A stretch of DNA of 64,000 nt, from positions 1,975,989 through 2,039,988 of the forward strand of contig NZ_JH393257.1 of NCBI RefSeq assembly GCF_000236035.1, written 5' to 3'. Of the stretch, positions 63,077 to 64,000 are shown piece by piece (the stretch's first letter is position 1; each line of letters begins with the position of its first letter). The translations under genes and the position numbers were made by a program. Source of the DNA: Vreelandella boliviensis LC1 (GTDB lineage Bacteria > Pseudomonadota > Gammaproteobacteria > Pseudomonadales > Halomonadaceae). Below the pieces are notes generated by a model. The model saw nothing but the letters and a program-made list of their open reading frames with translations, had not been told where the DNA came from and made no database searches.

Positions 63077-64000
63077 ATGCATCCCAATCAACTAGACGCC
63101 ATTACGTTGGTCGTTACCAACAGTGAGCTGCTTGAAGGGCGATCAACCAGCAGCTTCGTCTTCTACGAGGAGGGGGGGACGCTAGGCAGCAGTCTCCACG
63201 ATGACTGGCTACTGCAAGATCATGGCGGCCGCATCAGACCAAACCATGCCGAAATCACCAAAATCGATGGCAAGTTCTGCTTAGTGGATCTTAGTGGCCA
63301 TACCTATATAAATCTCACCACGCTGCCGATTGGGCGCCACCGGAAGGTAGCTTTACGCGATGGCGATGAGCTGTTGATTGGTGAGTACCACCTAAAGGTG
63401 CACCTCGGGGATCGCCATGCGTGGCAGCCAGGCGTGCATTCGCTTGCCACTCTCATTGACGAAGAGCATGACGAAGTGACCACCCACGGCACTGTTTGGT
63501 CATCGGGGAAAGGGGAGGTCTTTGATCATTCAGCAGAAAAAGGCGATCCCATGGAGGCCTTGGGCGGTGCAATGCCCGGCTCTATTCAGCATGACCCGAT
63601 GGTTGCATTAGATCGCGATGAAGTGTCTGCGGAGGCCATGGAGCCGCTAGAAGCGATGGGGCTCTCGAATCGCGGCTATGTATATCAAGAACCTACTTCT
63701 CATCAAAGTGGGCAGCAGTGGCAGAACCAAGAGCGCCATGATGAAGCATTAAGCCTTCCCGGTATCAGAACACCTAATGGCACAACAACGCAGAGGAGCA
63801 GTGGCATGGATGAGCGGCAGATAAACGACTTGGAGCGCTCTGTTGGGGAGCAATTGGAAGACCGCTGGCAAAAACCGGCGACACCTTCGCTTGGCCATAT
63901 TGGCGCAGATCCTTTGTTAAGAGGCTTAGGCCTGGATCTTTCTTTTCGTGATAGCGAAGAGCAGCAAGCGTTCTTAGAAGAAGCGGGGCAAACACTTCGC
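63077..64000 (+). CDS. tagH: T6SS FHA-domain protein TagH (partial, cut by window end)
   Basis: The frame is open from ATG 63077 to the last base (308 codons). The N-terminal FHA domain (about 10-115) has LGSSLHDDWLLQDHGGRIRP (Gly, Ser), NHAEI and VDLSGHTYIN, the phosphothreonine-binding layout. Residues 150-308 are Pro/Gln/Glu-rich and probably disordered, with conserved LGHIGADPLLRGLGLDLSF near the end. TagH/Fha1 is usually controlled by PpkA phosphorylation, or bound to other assembly factors; such partners would lie beyond the window. Confidence 0.88.
   Translation, partial: MHPNQLDAITLVVTNSELLEGRSTSSFVFYEEGGTLGSSLHDDWLLQDHGGRIRPNHAEITKIDGKFCLVDLSGHTYINLTTLPIGRHRKVALRDGDELLIGEYHLKVHLGDRHAWQPGVHSLATLIDEEHDEVTTHGTVWSSGKGEVFDHSAEKGDPMEALGGAMPGSIQHDPMVALDRDEVSAEAMEPLEAMGLSNRGYVYQEPTSHQSGQQWQNQERHDEALSLPGIRTPNGTTTQRSSGMDERQINDLERSVGEQLEDRWQKPATPSLGHIGADPLLRGLGLDLSFRDSEEQQAFLEEAGQTLR

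Noticed and set aside
1..64000. tRNA, rRNA, prophage or insertion-sequence genes
   Set aside because: I read both strands for tRNA-like cloverleaf ends, transposase or integrase text and phage structural genes and found none that I could support; the T6SS sheath and baseplate genes are phage-like but belong to a secretion system.

Overview
The window looks like chromosomal DNA of a moderately halophilic gammaproteobacterium, most likely Halomonas or a close relative in the Halomonadaceae. The reasons are the moderately high GC content, the acidic proteins, the block rpsT-murJ-ribF-ileS-lspA-fkpB-ispH followed by type IV minor pilins, and the general gene complement. This is inference; no rRNA or tRNA gene is present to confirm it.

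Layout. 1-9331: a sugar or sugar-acid uptake and catabolism locus (end of an IlvD/Edd dehydratase, an SDR, a ROK repressor on the opposite strand, a ribose-type ABC transporter, a TIM-barrel isomerase/epimerase, a Gfo/Idh/MocA oxidoreductase and a second SDR). 9404-17133: mixed housekeeping and envelope genes (membrane acyltransferase-like protein, two serine hydrolases, parvulin, YadGH-type exporter, YejK, TerB-like, ExoD-like). 17338-18869: a hipBA-type toxin-antitoxin pair. 19062-21150: a 24-residue membrane peptide, a small unknown protein and UDP-glucose dehydrogenase. 21381-27515: a late flagellar block with two fliD paralogues and three nearly identical flagellins; four of the five genes have clear sigma-28 promoters. 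27733-37179: a flagellin-glycosylation-like locus with a giant multidomain transferase, PseB-, PseF- and PseI-like enzymes, a pseudaminate-associated methylase, an RmlD-like reductase and a GT2; its second half is strikingly AT-rich. 37831-43725: a ZipA-domain protein, a cystine-type ABC transporter, cysQ and a diguanylate cyclase. 44044-52053: the rpsT to ispH housekeeping block. 52135-55429: a minor pilin operon. 55484-56506: trpS. 56632-64000: a type VI secretion cluster (hcp on the minus strand, then tssB, tssC, tssE, tssF, tssG and the start of an FHA-domain tagH cut by the window end).

How parts work together. The flagellins and caps are probably made late under FliA and may be decorated by the adjacent nonulosonic-acid locus. 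That locus has a 4,6-dehydratase, a nonulosonate synthase and a CMP-transferase, but no recognisable PseC aminotransferase, PseH acetyltransferase or PseG hydrolase; an RmlD-like reductase sits where they would be expected. This makes it the best candidate for an undescribed sugar pathway here. The hcp gene has a strong sigma-54 promoter match, suggesting separate control of the T6SS tube protein.
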